DNA of 64,000 nucleotides, taken from positions 57,046 to 121,045 of the forward strand of contig JBGCGA010000013.1 of assembly GCA_045110285.1 (NCBI GenBank), read 5' to 3'. The translations under genes and the position numbers were made by a program. Below, piece by piece: positions 44,277-52,609 of this stretch. The notes under the pieces were generated by a model. It was not told where the DNA came from. It ran no database searches and saw nothing but the letters and a program-made list of their open reading frames with translations. How positions within the stretch are numbered: position 1 is the stretch's first letter; the number at the start of each line of letters is the position of its first letter. The stretch comes from Putridiphycobacter sp045110285. GTDB taxonomy: Bacteria > Bacteroidota > Bacteroidia > Flavobacteriales_D > Crocinitomicaceae.

Positions 44277-44960
44277 TTACCCAATAATTTTATCAGTGTT
44301 TTGAAATTTGAAACCAAGCCTTTTACCTGTTTTTAATTTTGAATTATTGCTTAAAGTTTGCATCTGATCGACAGAAACTACGCTCACGCTATTATAAGGA
44401 GGTGTTAATAAATCAAATTCAAGTGCATAAGCTGCTACTTTTAAAATCACATCAAGTAAAACATCTTTATTGATTACTTGATTTAAGAAATCGCGATAAG
44501 CAAATTCTAAATATCCTTTGCCCTCAATCATAAAGTGACTTTCTTTATTTACAAAAATTCTAGATATCAAATAACCTGCATCATTCGAACGGTTTAACTC
44601 ATAAGAGTCTGCTAAAAAATTATAAATATTAATGATTCCGCAGTAAGCGTTGGTAGGATCGGATTTGATATATGAACTTTGATGAACGAAGTTATTTTTT
44701 GCAAATCGAAAAACATTAGAATGCATGTAAAAAATCAGTACATCTGACCCTATAAAAAGCTGTGCTTCATTTGGTCCAGCATCAACATATTTGAGTCTGA
44801 CTTTAGGACTATCCTCAATCTGCTCTTTGATAACCGAAATGCACTCCTCAAGTTCTTTCTTTAGAATGCCAAACCATTCTTTTGTATTTGCAAAAACATT
44901 TTGTTTCATTGTTGACTTACTTTTCAGTAATTCCACAATGTGATTTCTTTCCTTCTCCAT
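44277..44960 (-). CDS. Conserved-looking cytoplasmic protein of unknown function
   Basis: 227 residues, no signal peptide or membrane helix. It begins MEKERNHIVELLKSKSTMKQNVFANT, contains DSPKVRLKYVDAGPNEAQLFIGSD and ends KLKTGKRLGFKFQNTDKIIG. The middle (RFAKNNFVHQSSYIK and FADSYELNRSNDAGYLISRIFV) reads like a mixed alpha/beta fold. I recognise no family or catalytic motif. It follows proS by 9 bp, so the two should be co-transcribed, but a role in translation is only guilt by association. Confidence 0.65.
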   Translation of the reverse strand: MEKERNHIVELLKSKSTMKQNVFANTKEWFGILKKELEECISVIKEQIEDSPKVRLKYVDAGPNEAQLFIGSDVLIFYMHSNVFRFAKNNFVHQSSYIKSDPTNAYCGIINIYNFLADSYELNRSNDAGYLISRIFVNKESHFMIEGKGYLEFAYRDFLNQVINKDVLLDVILKVAAYALEFDLLTPPYNSVSVVSVDQMQTLSNNSKLKTGKRLGFKFQNTDKIIG

Positions 44961-44969
44961 AATTATTAA

Positions 44970-46448
44970 TTAGTAAGCTTTTGCCAAAACTACTCTTTTT
45001 TTACTTGGCTTGCCTGTTACCATGCAAGCTCCCTCTTCATCTGGTAAATAAAAAGGAATGCAACGGATAGTTGCCTTCGTTTCTTTTTTTATTTTTTCTT
45101 CTGTTTCTGCAGTACCATCCCAGTGTGCTAGGAAAAACCCACCTTCAATTTCAACTTTCTCTTTGAATTCTTGGTAAGAATCAACAGGTCGGCAATTGTC
45201 CTCTCGAAGCTTCAAAGCTCTATTTAATAGATTGTCCTGAATATCTGTTAATAATTTTTGAATATGACTGTCAAGTACGTCTAAACTAACAGATTCCTTT
45301 TCTTGAGTATCTCGTCTAGCTACTTCAACCATGTTACTTTTTAAATCCCTTAAACCAACCGCTATGCGAACAGGCACACCTTTAGCTTCGTATTCAGCGA
45401 ATTTCCAACCAGGTCTTTTTTGATCATCATCATCAAATTTCACCACTATTCCCTGCTTTTTTAATACATCTATCACTGGTTGCATTTTGTCAAATATTTC
45501 GTTCAATTGATCTTGACCTTTGTGAATTGGTACAATTGCAACATGAATTGGAGCTAATTTTGGAGGTAGTACTAATCCTAGATCGTCCGAATGTGTCATA
45601 ATTAAAGCGCCCATCAAGCGTGTTGATACACCCCATGAAGTAGCCCAAACAAAATCCTCTTTACCTTCTTTGTTTGCAAACTTTACATCAAACGCTTTTG
45701 AAAAATTTTGACCTAAAAAATGTGATGTTCCCGCTTGCAATGCTTTTCCATCTTGCATCATGGCTTCAATACAATAAGTTTCATCAGCTCCTGCAAACCT
45801 TTCACTTTCGGTTTTTAAGCCTTTAATTACAGGCATAGCCATATATGATTCCGCAAAATCCGCATAAACATTGTTCATTTGCTCAGCTTCTGCAATAGCT
45901 TCAGATTTTGTGGCATGAGCAGTGTGACCTTCTTGCCATAAAAACTCAGCCGTCCTCAAAAATAGCCGAGTTCTTAACTCCCAACGTACAACATTTGCCC
46001 ACTGATTAATCAACAGTGGTAAATCTCTGTACGATTGAATCCACTTTTTGTAAGTACTCCAAATAATAGCTTCGCTTGTCGGTCTAACAACAAGCTCTTC
46101 TGTAAGTTTTGCTTCGGGATCAACTATTAATTTCCCCTTATTACCCGGATCATTCTTTAATCTGTAATGGGTAACAACTGCGCATTCTTTTGCAAATCCT
46201 TCCGCATTCTTCTCTTCCGCTTCAAATAAACTTTTTGGTATAAAAATTGGAAAGTAAGCATTTGAATGGCCCGTTTCTTTAAATTTTTGATCTAAAACAG
46301 ACTTCATATTCTCCCAAATCGCAAAACCATATGGTTTAATTACCATGCACCCTCTAACTTCTGAATGTTCAGCTAAATCAGCTATTTTGATGATATCGTT
46401 ATACCATTGAGAATAGTCTTTTTTTCTTGAAGTGATTTTATTTCCCAT
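44970..46448 (-). CDS. proS: Proline--tRNA ligase
   Basis: 492 residues. This is the short (archaeal/eukaryotic-like) form that lacks the bacterial editing insertion and has an extra C-terminal domain. Class II motifs are clear: motif 1 region around CMVIKPYGFAIWE, motif 2 WELRTRLFLRTAEFLWQEGHTAH and motif 3 WGVSTRLMGALIMTHSDDLGLVLPP. The anticodon-binding domain follows, and it ends KRVVLAKAY, typical of this group. It charges tRNA-Pro. This type is usual in Bacteroidota. A consensus promoter lies 36 bp upstream. Confidence 0.96.
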   Translation of the reverse strand: MGNKITSRKKDYSQWYNDIIKIADLAEHSEVRGCMVIKPYGFAIWENMKSVLDQKFKETGHSNAYFPIFIPKSLFEAEEKNAEGFAKECAVVTHYRLKNDPGNKGKLIVDPEAKLTEELVVRPTSEAIIWSTYKKWIQSYRDLPLLINQWANVVRWELRTRLFLRTAEFLWQEGHTAHATKSEAIAEAEQMNNVYADFAESYMAMPVIKGLKTESERFAGADETYCIEAMMQDGKALQAGTSHFLGQNFSKAFDVKFANKEGKEDFVWATSWGVSTRLMGALIMTHSDDLGLVLPPKLAPIHVAIVPIHKGQDQLNEIFDKMQPVIDVLKKQGIVVKFDDDDQKRPGWKFAEYEAKGVPVRIAVGLRDLKSNMVEVARRDTQEKESVSLDVLDSHIQKLLTDIQDNLLNRALKLREDNCRPVDSYQEFKEKVEIEGGFFLAHWDGTAETEEKIKKETKATIRCIPFYLPDEEGACMVTGKPSKKRVVLAKAY

Positions 46449-46483
46449 TTTGGTATAATTTTTGTATTTTAGTACCGGAACAA

Positions 46484-46514
46484 CAAAGGTAAAAATAAGT
46501 TTTTCCTTTACAAA
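46484..46514 (-). promoter_or_regulatory. Consensus promoter of proS
   Basis: Minus-strand TTTG (46511-46514), 19-bp spacer, TACCTTTG (46484-46491), then 35 bp to the ATG at 46448. Both halves fit the consensus. Confidence 0.75.
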
Positions 46515-46523
46515 TCTAACATT

Positions 46524-48107
46524 ATGAAAAAGCCATTTTATTTTATCGCAACTATGGTAGCTATTCTTTTTTTAGGAAGCTGTCAAACATCCAAAACAAT
46601 TCATGATGACGTTTATGACGCACCCAACCTTGTTTACCACAACAATAAAAATGAGTCTGGTTACGACCAGTTTATAAAAGATGCTGAAACAGAAGATAAC
46701 CAAATAATTATTGAAGAAAGGTTTGAAGAACAAAATGCAGACCAATCGTTTTCAAACAACGATAATGTTGTAATTAATAATTATTACGGGAATGCTGTTA
46801 ATACAGGTGTAAATACAGGATTTTGTGGCGTCCATTACCGATACAATTGCTACTTTAACCATTATCACTATCACAGACGATTTAGAAATGTTGCATTCTG
46901 GGGTAATCCATACGGAGGCTGGGGATGGAATACAGTAAGTTACGGAGGCTGGGGATGGAACAATGGATGGAACAACCCATACTACGGCTGGAATAATCCG
47001 TGGAATAGTCCATGGAACAACGGTTGGAATAACGGCTGGAACAACGGTTGGAATAATGGTTGGAATAACGGCTGGAACAACGGCTGGAATAATCCTTATT
47101 ATTCTCACTGGAATAACCCGTATTATGGCGGATGGAACAACCACCCATACCACAATCAGTTTGGTGGATGGAATGATCAAGGATTTGCGAATGTAAATGG
47201 AGGAGCAAACTTCAATTATGGACATAGAAGTGGGTTAAGTACTGGATCAAGATCAAGCAATAACACAACATACCCTTCAACAGTGCGGAGTGCTGCTGCA
47301 CCATCTGGAGCAAACGGAGTAAATGGTCCAAATACAGTTTTAAGAGATAACCAAGGCACTGTCGCAAGAAAACCTTCATTTAATGAGGCTAGTAGACAAG
47401 ATAATCAAATTGTAAATGAATACAATAAAAACAGAACTCCAAGTGCGAGCAGACAGCCTGTAACAGGAGGAACAGTCAATGAATCAAATTCAGGAGCAAG
47501 AACTCCTGTCTCAAATAACCAAAGAGTTCCAAATAATACTGTGCAAGGTACTAATCAAGAGCAAAACGGAAATGTTTCTCAACCAGCAAATCCTAGTAGA
47601 AGAACACCTAGCTCTCGTCCGGCTGCAGTAAAACCTGCAACTAACAAATGGGAAGCTCGTCCAGCGACATCTAGAAACCCAAATTCAAGTCCGGGAACAA
47701 CTCGAACAAATACGACTGCACCATCAAGGAACACGCCGAGCAATTCAAGAACAACAGGTGAAAGATCTCCGAGTTCTTATACGCCTTCAACAACTCAACC
47801 TACAAGAACACAACCAAGCAGAACGCAGCCTACTAGAAATCAACCTTCAAGGACACAGCCGAGCAGAACCGCACCAACTCGCACACAGCCGACAAGGACG
47901 CAACCGAGCAGAACCGCGCCAACTCGAACAAGTCCAACGCGAACTTCACCTACAAGATCAACACCAACCAGAACAAGTCCTTCTAGAAGCACACCTTCTA
48001 GATCGGCTCCTAGTCGTACTTCTACTCCATCTCGTTCTTCGGGAAGCAGCGGAAGTAGATCAAGTTCAGGCTCAAGTAGATCGAGCAGATCGGGTTCAGG
48101 TAGATAA
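46524..48107 (+). CDS. Repeat-rich lipoprotein (WNNG and S/T-R-x-x-P repeats)
   Basis: 527 residues. Lipoprotein signal ending FLGSCQT (Cys about 20). After an acidic start comes an aromatic, Asn-rich part with HYRYNCYFNHYHYHRRF, then a run of WNNG units (about 163-190) and similar GWNNPYY repeats. Residues 230-420 are Asn/Ser/Thr/Pro-rich. The C-terminal part (about 425-500) is a basic pentapeptide repeat of the type S/T-R-T-x-P, and the end is Ser/Gly/Arg-rich. Such chains are disordered and probably span or coat the envelope. The next gene, a FadL-like barrel, follows by 18 bp; the two may act together. Confidence 0.7.
   Translation: MKKPFYFIATMVAILFLGSCQTSKTIHDDVYDAPNLVYHNNKNESGYDQFIKDAETEDNQIIIEERFEEQNADQSFSNNDNVVINNYYGNAVNTGVNTGFCGVHYRYNCYFNHYHYHRRFRNVAFWGNPYGGWGWNTVSYGGWGWNNGWNNPYYGWNNPWNSPWNNGWNNGWNNGWNNGWNNGWNNGWNNPYYSHWNNPYYGGWNNHPYHNQFGGWNDQGFANVNGGANFNYGHRSGLSTGSRSSNNTTYPSTVRSAAAPSGANGVNGPNTVLRDNQGTVARKPSFNEASRQDNQIVNEYNKNRTPSASRQPVTGGTVNESNSGARTPVSNNQRVPNNTVQGTNQEQNGNVSQPANPSRRTPSSRPAAVKPATNKWEARPATSRNPNSSPGTTRTNTTAPSRNTPSNSRTTGERSPSSYTPSTTQPTRTQPSRTQPTRNQPSRTQPSRTAPTRTQPTRTQPSRTAPTRTSPTRTSPTRSTPTRTSPSRSTPSRSAPSRTSTPSRSSGSSGSRSSSGSSRSSRSGSGR
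47013..47084 (+). repeat. Six tandem 12-bp units encoding WNNG
   Basis: The unit TGGAAYAAYGGY repeats six times with only synonymous third-base changes (AAC/AAT, GGT/GGC); a seventh partial unit encodes WNNP. Period 12 keeps the frame. Variation is limited to silent sites, which suggests selection on the protein repeat. Confidence 0.85.
47800..48020 (+). repeat. 15-bp repeat region encoding S/T-R-T-x-P pentapeptides
   Basis: About 14 pentapeptide units of the form [S/T]-R-[T/S]-x-P (for example SRTQP, TRTSP, SRTAP), ending TRSTP and SRSAP. The DNA repeat is diverged at silent positions but stays in frame. Confidence 0.75.
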
Positions 48108-48125
48108 TTAATTAAAAAACACATT

Positions 48126-49601
48126 ATGAAATGGTTATTATTTAGCCTTTTAATGGGCTCAACAGGTGCAATTCTTGCTCAAAACGAAGAAGATGCACTG
48201 CGTTATTCGCAAGAATCATTAGGTGGTACAGCAAGAAATATGGGAATGGCAGGAGCCATGACAGCTTTAGGAGGAGATTATTCTTCAACCTTAAAAAACC
48301 CGGCTGCATCTGGTAGGTTTTCAAAAAACAATTTTTCTTTCACTACATTTCTTGAAAATAATAGCACTGATGCTATATTTGAAGGATCTGCTAGAAATAG
48401 ATCGACTAATAATTTGAAACTTGGTAATGTTTCATATTTAAAAGTATACAATTTAAATCCAAACAAATTTAATGGTTGGGCTGGAGTGCAACTGGGAATG
48501 GGATACAACAGAAAACAATCGTTCAACCAAAGTTTTAATTACCAAGGAAATTCGTCAGGATCAATGGTCGACTATTTTATTGCTGAGGCTGGCAACTCTT
48601 CTCCAGAAAGTATTGAACAAAACCATCCATACTCATCTGGATTGGCTTATACCAACTTCCTAATTGACCCGTATTTTACAATCGACAGTTCGGAGTATTT
48701 TTATAGTTCTGGAGCAGTCGGAGCTTCAAATCACAACCGAACAGTCAGTGCAGAAGGAGGCATGGGAGAATTGAACTTTTCAGTTAGTGGCAATTATAAA
48801 AACAAGTTATTAGTAGGTGGTAGTTTAAATGTAGTTACCCTAAATTATGATGCTCAAACTAGTCACACAGAAACTTTTGTAGATTCAATTTCCTGGGTTA
48901 ATAATTTCAACTACACAAGCTCGTTGAATGTAAATGGAACTGGTATCAACGCAAGAATTGGTCTAATTTATATTCCAGCAGATTTTATTCGTTTTGGTGC
49001 TTCAATTGAAACGCCATCTCGACTTTCGATTGAAGAAAGATCAAACTCCGAAATCATAAATAATACAGATAATCAAAGATATCAAGCAACAATAGCCCCG
49101 CCAAACATTAGCGAATTTATTGTAAGAACTCCGCTTAGAGCCAATTTCTCTATCGGCTTAGTGCATAAAAAACTAGGTAGCTTTGGTGCAGAAGTTGAAA
49201 TAGTTGACTATTCAACTATTAATATGAAATCAGCATCAACCAATAATCTTGCTTTTTATTCATATGACAACGAAAACGAGCAGATTAACAACCTATATAG
49301 ATCAACATTTAATTTAAAATTAGGAGCAGAAGCCAGAATTAATAAGCAACTGTACGTCAGAGGAGGTTATGCCTTATTCGGTTCCGCGTACAAGCCTGAA
49401 AAAGGTGTTTTCGATAAAGGATTATCAACTTTTACTGGTGGAATTGGATACAATTTTGGTGAGGCTTATTTAGACTTTGCAGCCGTTATACAGACCCAAG
49501 AATCAGAACATATTGCTTACCTTCCTGAAATAGAAGGAAGCACTGCTTTCATCAAAAATAACAGAAAGCAATTTGTACTTTCACTAGGCTATAGATTTTA
49601 A
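48126..49601 (+). CDS. OMPP1/FadL-like outer-membrane transport protein
   Basis: 491 residues. A signal peptide (1-18, ending ILAQ) is followed by ALRYSQESLGGTARNMGMAGAMTALGGDYS, the opening of FadL/TodX-type transporters, where the N-terminal hatch plugs the barrel. The barrel has alternating strands (LKLGAEARINKQLYVRGGYALFG) and ends KQFVLSLGYRF, with the expected terminal aromatic residue. The family carries hydrophobic compounds such as long-chain fatty acids across the outer membrane; here the substrate is unknown. It follows the repeat-rich lipoprotein by 18 bp and is probably in the same operon. Confidence 0.8.
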   Translation: MKWLLFSLLMGSTGAILAQNEEDALRYSQESLGGTARNMGMAGAMTALGGDYSSTLKNPAASGRFSKNNFSFTTFLENNSTDAIFEGSARNRSTNNLKLGNVSYLKVYNLNPNKFNGWAGVQLGMGYNRKQSFNQSFNYQGNSSGSMVDYFIAEAGNSSPESIEQNHPYSSGLAYTNFLIDPYFTIDSSEYFYSSGAVGASNHNRTVSAEGGMGELNFSVSGNYKNKLLVGGSLNVVTLNYDAQTSHTETFVDSISWVNNFNYTSSLNVNGTGINARIGLIYIPADFIRFGASIETPSRLSIEERSNSEIINNTDNQRYQATIAPPNISEFIVRTPLRANFSIGLVHKKLGSFGAEVEIVDYSTINMKSASTNNLAFYSYDNENEQINNLYRSTFNLKLGAEARINKQLYVRGGYALFGSAYKPEKGVFDKGLSTFTGGIGYNFGEAYLDFAAVIQTQESEHIAYLPEIEGSTAFIKNNRKQFVLSLGYRF

Positions 49602-49642
49602 TTGTAAAAGATTGAATTAGATTTGTGACACAATTATTTTAA

Positions 49643-50503
49643 ATGTTTGTAGACAGAAATCAACTCAGTCAATTATTGCCATACTATCATAAAAAACTCG
49701 GCAAAACATTTGAGGCCAATGAGATTGAACAAATATTCTTTCTCATGGCCTTTTTAGTTTTTGGATTGGAAAAAATTGAGATCAGAACAAAAACAACACT
49801 CTTGTCTGAATCAGAATTGTTATTTCAAAAAGAAATCATCAACCGACTACTTAACCAAGAGCCGATAGAGTATATCATTGGAAAGGTAGAATTTTATGAC
49901 CTCATTTTACACGTTTCACCTGTAACATTAATACCAAGACCGGAAACCGCTGAATTGGTGGACCTACTGATTTCAAACCATCCAGAAGAAAACTTAAATC
50001 TACTTGATATTGGCACTGGATCTGGCTGCATTCCCTTGGCAATAAAGTCAATAAAAAATAGTTGGCAAGTCGCTGGGGTCGATATTTCTAAAGAAGCCCT
50101 TGATGTTGCCACCATAAACTCTAATAAATTGAACTTAAGTATCAATTGGATAGAGGCGGATATACTAAAGGACAATTTACCGGAAGGGCTTAAATTAGAT
50201 ATCATTGTTTCAAACCCACCCTATGTCTTAGAATCTGACAAACAAAGCATGCACGACAATGTACTGAAATACGAACCGTCACTTGCGTTATTTGTTCCAG
50301 ATGAGAAACCTTTATTGTTCTACAACAGAATCATTAATCTCGCTAAAGCATCTTTAAAAAAAAATGGAACTTTATATTTCGAAATTCATGAAAATTTCGG
50401 ATCTGAAGTCTTGGAGAGCATGAATAAAAATGGATTCATAAGCTGTGAAATTGTGAAAGATTTGCAGGGCAAGGATAGAATTGTTTTCGGGCAGTTAGCC
50501 TAA
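49643..50503 (+). CDS. prmC: Peptide-chain release factor N5-glutamine methyltransferase
   Basis: 286 residues. An N-terminal helical domain (about 1-85, ending EPIEYIIGKVEFYDL) is followed by the Rossmann methyltransferase core with VTLIPRPETAELVD, LDIGTGSGCIPLAIK (SAM-binding) near 112 and the catalytic NPPYV near 190, matching PrmC/HemK. It methylates the GGQ glutamine of release factors. A -7 element TAGATTTG lies at 49618-49625, 17 bp before the ATG. The next gene, another methyltransferase, starts 33 bp later. Confidence 0.93.
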   Translation: MFVDRNQLSQLLPYYHKKLGKTFEANEIEQIFFLMAFLVFGLEKIEIRTKTTLLSESELLFQKEIINRLLNQEPIEYIIGKVEFYDLILHVSPVTLIPRPETAELVDLLISNHPEENLNLLDIGTGSGCIPLAIKSIKNSWQVAGVDISKEALDVATINSNKLNLSINWIEADILKDNLPEGLKLDIIVSNPPYVLESDKQSMHDNVLKYEPSLALFVPDEKPLLFYNRIINLAKASLKKNGTLYFEIHENFGSEVLESMNKNGFISCEIVKDLQGKDRIVFGQLA

Positions 50504-50536
50504 ATCACTTATATTTGGTGAAATAATTTTATAGTA

Positions 50537-51184
50537 ATGGACTTTTTACCAGCAGACATATCAATTTATTCTGAAAACCACACTTCTCCAGAATCACATT
50601 TACTGGAAGAATTAAACAGAGAAACACATTTAAAAGTTTTAATTCCTCGCATGTTGTCTGGGCATCTACAAGGCCGATTTCTGAGTATGCTAAGTCATAT
50701 GATAAAGCCTAAAAACATTCTAGAAATAGGAACATATACTGGTTATTCAGCGCTTTGTTTGGCTGAAGGATTATTAGAAAATGGCACAATTGACACCATT
50801 GACATGAATGAAGAACTGAGCCCAATAGTTGAAAAATACTGGGCCAAGTCAGATTACAAAAATCAAATCAACTTTCATATTGGCAATGCACTCGATATTT
50901 TACCAGCACTAACAAAATCGTATGATATTGTTTTTATTGATGCGGACAAAGAAAATTATTCAACTTACTTTGATTTAGTGTTCGATAAATTACCAATTGG
51001 TGCGCACATTATAGCCGATAATGTACTCTGGAGTGGAAACGTCTTAAAAGACCGTTCACAAATGAAAGAAAGCACCGCAGGAATTGCCGCTTTTAACGAA
51101 AAAATTCAAAATGACGATCGGGTTGAAAATCTCCTGATACCGATTAGAGACGGACTGATGGTTTTAAGAAAAATCAAAGATTAG
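50537..51184 (+). CDS. Class I SAM-dependent O-methyltransferase
   Basis: 215 residues. The domain looks like catechol O-methyltransferase-type enzymes: LEIGTYTGYSALCLAEGL near residue 57 binds SAM; VFIDADKENYSTYFDLVFD near 132 holds the metal-binding Asp residues; HIIADNVLWSGNVLK and the C-terminal LLIPIRDGLMVLRK are standard. It is cytoplasmic and divalent-metal dependent by family. The acceptor is not known. A -7 element TATATTTG at 50510-50517 precedes it, so it may have its own promoter though close behind prmC. Confidence 0.87.
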   Translation: MDFLPADISIYSENHTSPESHLLEELNRETHLKVLIPRMLSGHLQGRFLSMLSHMIKPKNILEIGTYTGYSALCLAEGLLENGTIDTIDMNEELSPIVEKYWAKSDYKNQINFHIGNALDILPALTKSYDIVFIDADKENYSTYFDLVFDKLPIGAHIIADNVLWSGNVLKDRSQMKESTAGIAAFNEKIQNDDRVENLLIPIRDGLMVLRKIKD

Positions 51185-51209
51185 AATTTGTTAATTACTT
51201 ATTTTTAGA

Positions 51210-51243
51210 ATTGTTTAATCAATTCAATTGCTTTGTACTTTTG
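51210..51243 (+). promoter_or_regulatory. Promoter of the PIF1-like helicase
   Basis: ATTG at 51210-51213 (one mismatch), 22-bp spacer, TACTTTTG at 51236-51243, then only 4 bp to the ATG at 51248. The transcript may be almost leaderless. Confidence 0.55.
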
Positions 51244-51247
51244 ATCT

Positions 51248-52576
51248 ATGACTCAAGAATTGGCTTTAGACATCTTAAAATCAGGCAGAAATGTATTTTT
51301 AACTGGATCAGCTGGAACAGGGAAAACATATGTTTTAAAGGAGTTTATTAAATACTTAAACAAATTTAAAATTGCCTCAGGAATTACAGCATCTACTGGA
51401 ATTGCGGCAACACATATCAATGGTCAAACCATTCATAGTTGGATCGGAATGGGTATTAAAGGTGCCATGACCAAAAGAGATTTACATTTTTTAACACTCA
51501 ATAAAAAACTGAAAAAAAAATTAGAAAAGTGCCAAGTGATTGTTATTGATGAAATTTCAATGTTACATCAAAAACAATTGAACTTAGTTGAAGAAATTTT
51601 ACAGTACACCAACGATAATCTACTGCCGTTTGGTGGCAAACAAATGGTGGTATGCGGTGATTTTTTTCAACTCCCCCCTATTGGAAATCACTTTGAAAAA
51701 AGCAGAGAGAAATTCGCTTTTATGGGAAAAAGTTGGGTACAAGCAAATTTTAATATTTGCTATTTAACAGAACAGTACCGCCAATCTGCTAATGCACTAA
51801 GTGATGTTTTACAATCCATTCGAAATAATACTATTAATGACCAAACTATTCAAATTTTAGATGATACAATATCTAAAAACAACACCTTAAAAAATCCGCT
51901 ACGATTGTATACTCATAATGCAGATGTTGATAGAATAAACTCTGCAGAACTAGAAAAAATAGACTCGAAAGAAAAAAACTTTTGGGCTACTACTAAGGGA
52001 AAAAAAGAATTAGTTGCCACTTTAAAAAAATCGGTAATCGTAAATGAAAAGTTAAGCTTAAAAGTGGGAGCCAAAGTGATGTTTGTAAAAAACAATAGCG
52101 ATAAAGGATATATTAATGGTACTCTGGGCAAAGTAATTGAATTTAGTAGCTTAGGATTTCCTGTTGTTAAAATAAGCGGTGGTGCAGAAATTATTGCCAC
52201 TACCGAGGAATGGGCGATTGATGATGACAAAGGAAATTCAATTGCTTCATTTATTCAAATTCCCTTAAGGCTGGCTTGGGCCATTACCATTCACAAATCG
52301 CAAGGGATGACTCTTGACAGTGCCGAACTTGATCTCAGAAAAACATTTGAAAAAGGACAGGGCTACGTTGCCTTATCGCGATTACGAGATATAAAAAATT
52401 TAAAACTTTTGGGATATAATCAAACTGCCTTGGCAATTGACTCACTAGCTTTAAAAGCTGACAAACGCTTTATGGAATTATCAGAAACCCTATCGGAAAA
52501 CGCAAGTATAGAAGACCTTAAAGACGAAGAAGAGGATTTCAAGAAAAATGCAGGCGCATTAACGTTCATGAAATAA
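51248..52576 (+). CDS. PIF1/RecD-like superfamily 1 helicase
   Basis: 442 residues. Walker A GSAGTGKTYVLKEF near residue 19, GITASTGIAATHINGQTIHSWIGMGIKG (motif Ia region), Walker B VIDEISMLHQKQLN near 99, CGDFFQLPPIGN (motif III), TEQYRQS (motif IV) and AITIHKSQGMTLD with YVALSRLRDIKNL (motifs V/VI). This set fits PIF1/Dda-type 5'-3' DNA helicases. It is cytoplasmic, likely involved in replication or repair and possibly in unwinding G-quadruplex DNA. It lacks extra domains. The next gene is 33 bp downstream. Confidence 0.88.
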   Translation: MTQELALDILKSGRNVFLTGSAGTGKTYVLKEFIKYLNKFKIASGITASTGIAATHINGQTIHSWIGMGIKGAMTKRDLHFLTLNKKLKKKLEKCQVIVIDEISMLHQKQLNLVEEILQYTNDNLLPFGGKQMVVCGDFFQLPPIGNHFEKSREKFAFMGKSWVQANFNICYLTEQYRQSANALSDVLQSIRNNTINDQTIQILDDTISKNNTLKNPLRLYTHNADVDRINSAELEKIDSKEKNFWATTKGKKELVATLKKSVIVNEKLSLKVGAKVMFVKNNSDKGYINGTLGKVIEFSSLGFPVVKISGGAEIIATTEEWAIDDDKGNSIASFIQIPLRLAWAITIHKSQGMTLDSAELDLRKTFEKGQGYVALSRLRDIKNLKLLGYNQTALAIDSLALKADKRFMELSETLSENASIEDLKDEEEDFKKNAGALTFMK

Positions 52577-52609
52577 TATTATAATTGTATTTTTACCAAA
52601 ATCATTTTT

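Noticed and set aside
46752..47225. 157-codon antisense frame in the WNNG region
   Set aside because: The in-frame 12-bp repeat keeps the other frames open too; the product is a repeat artefact.
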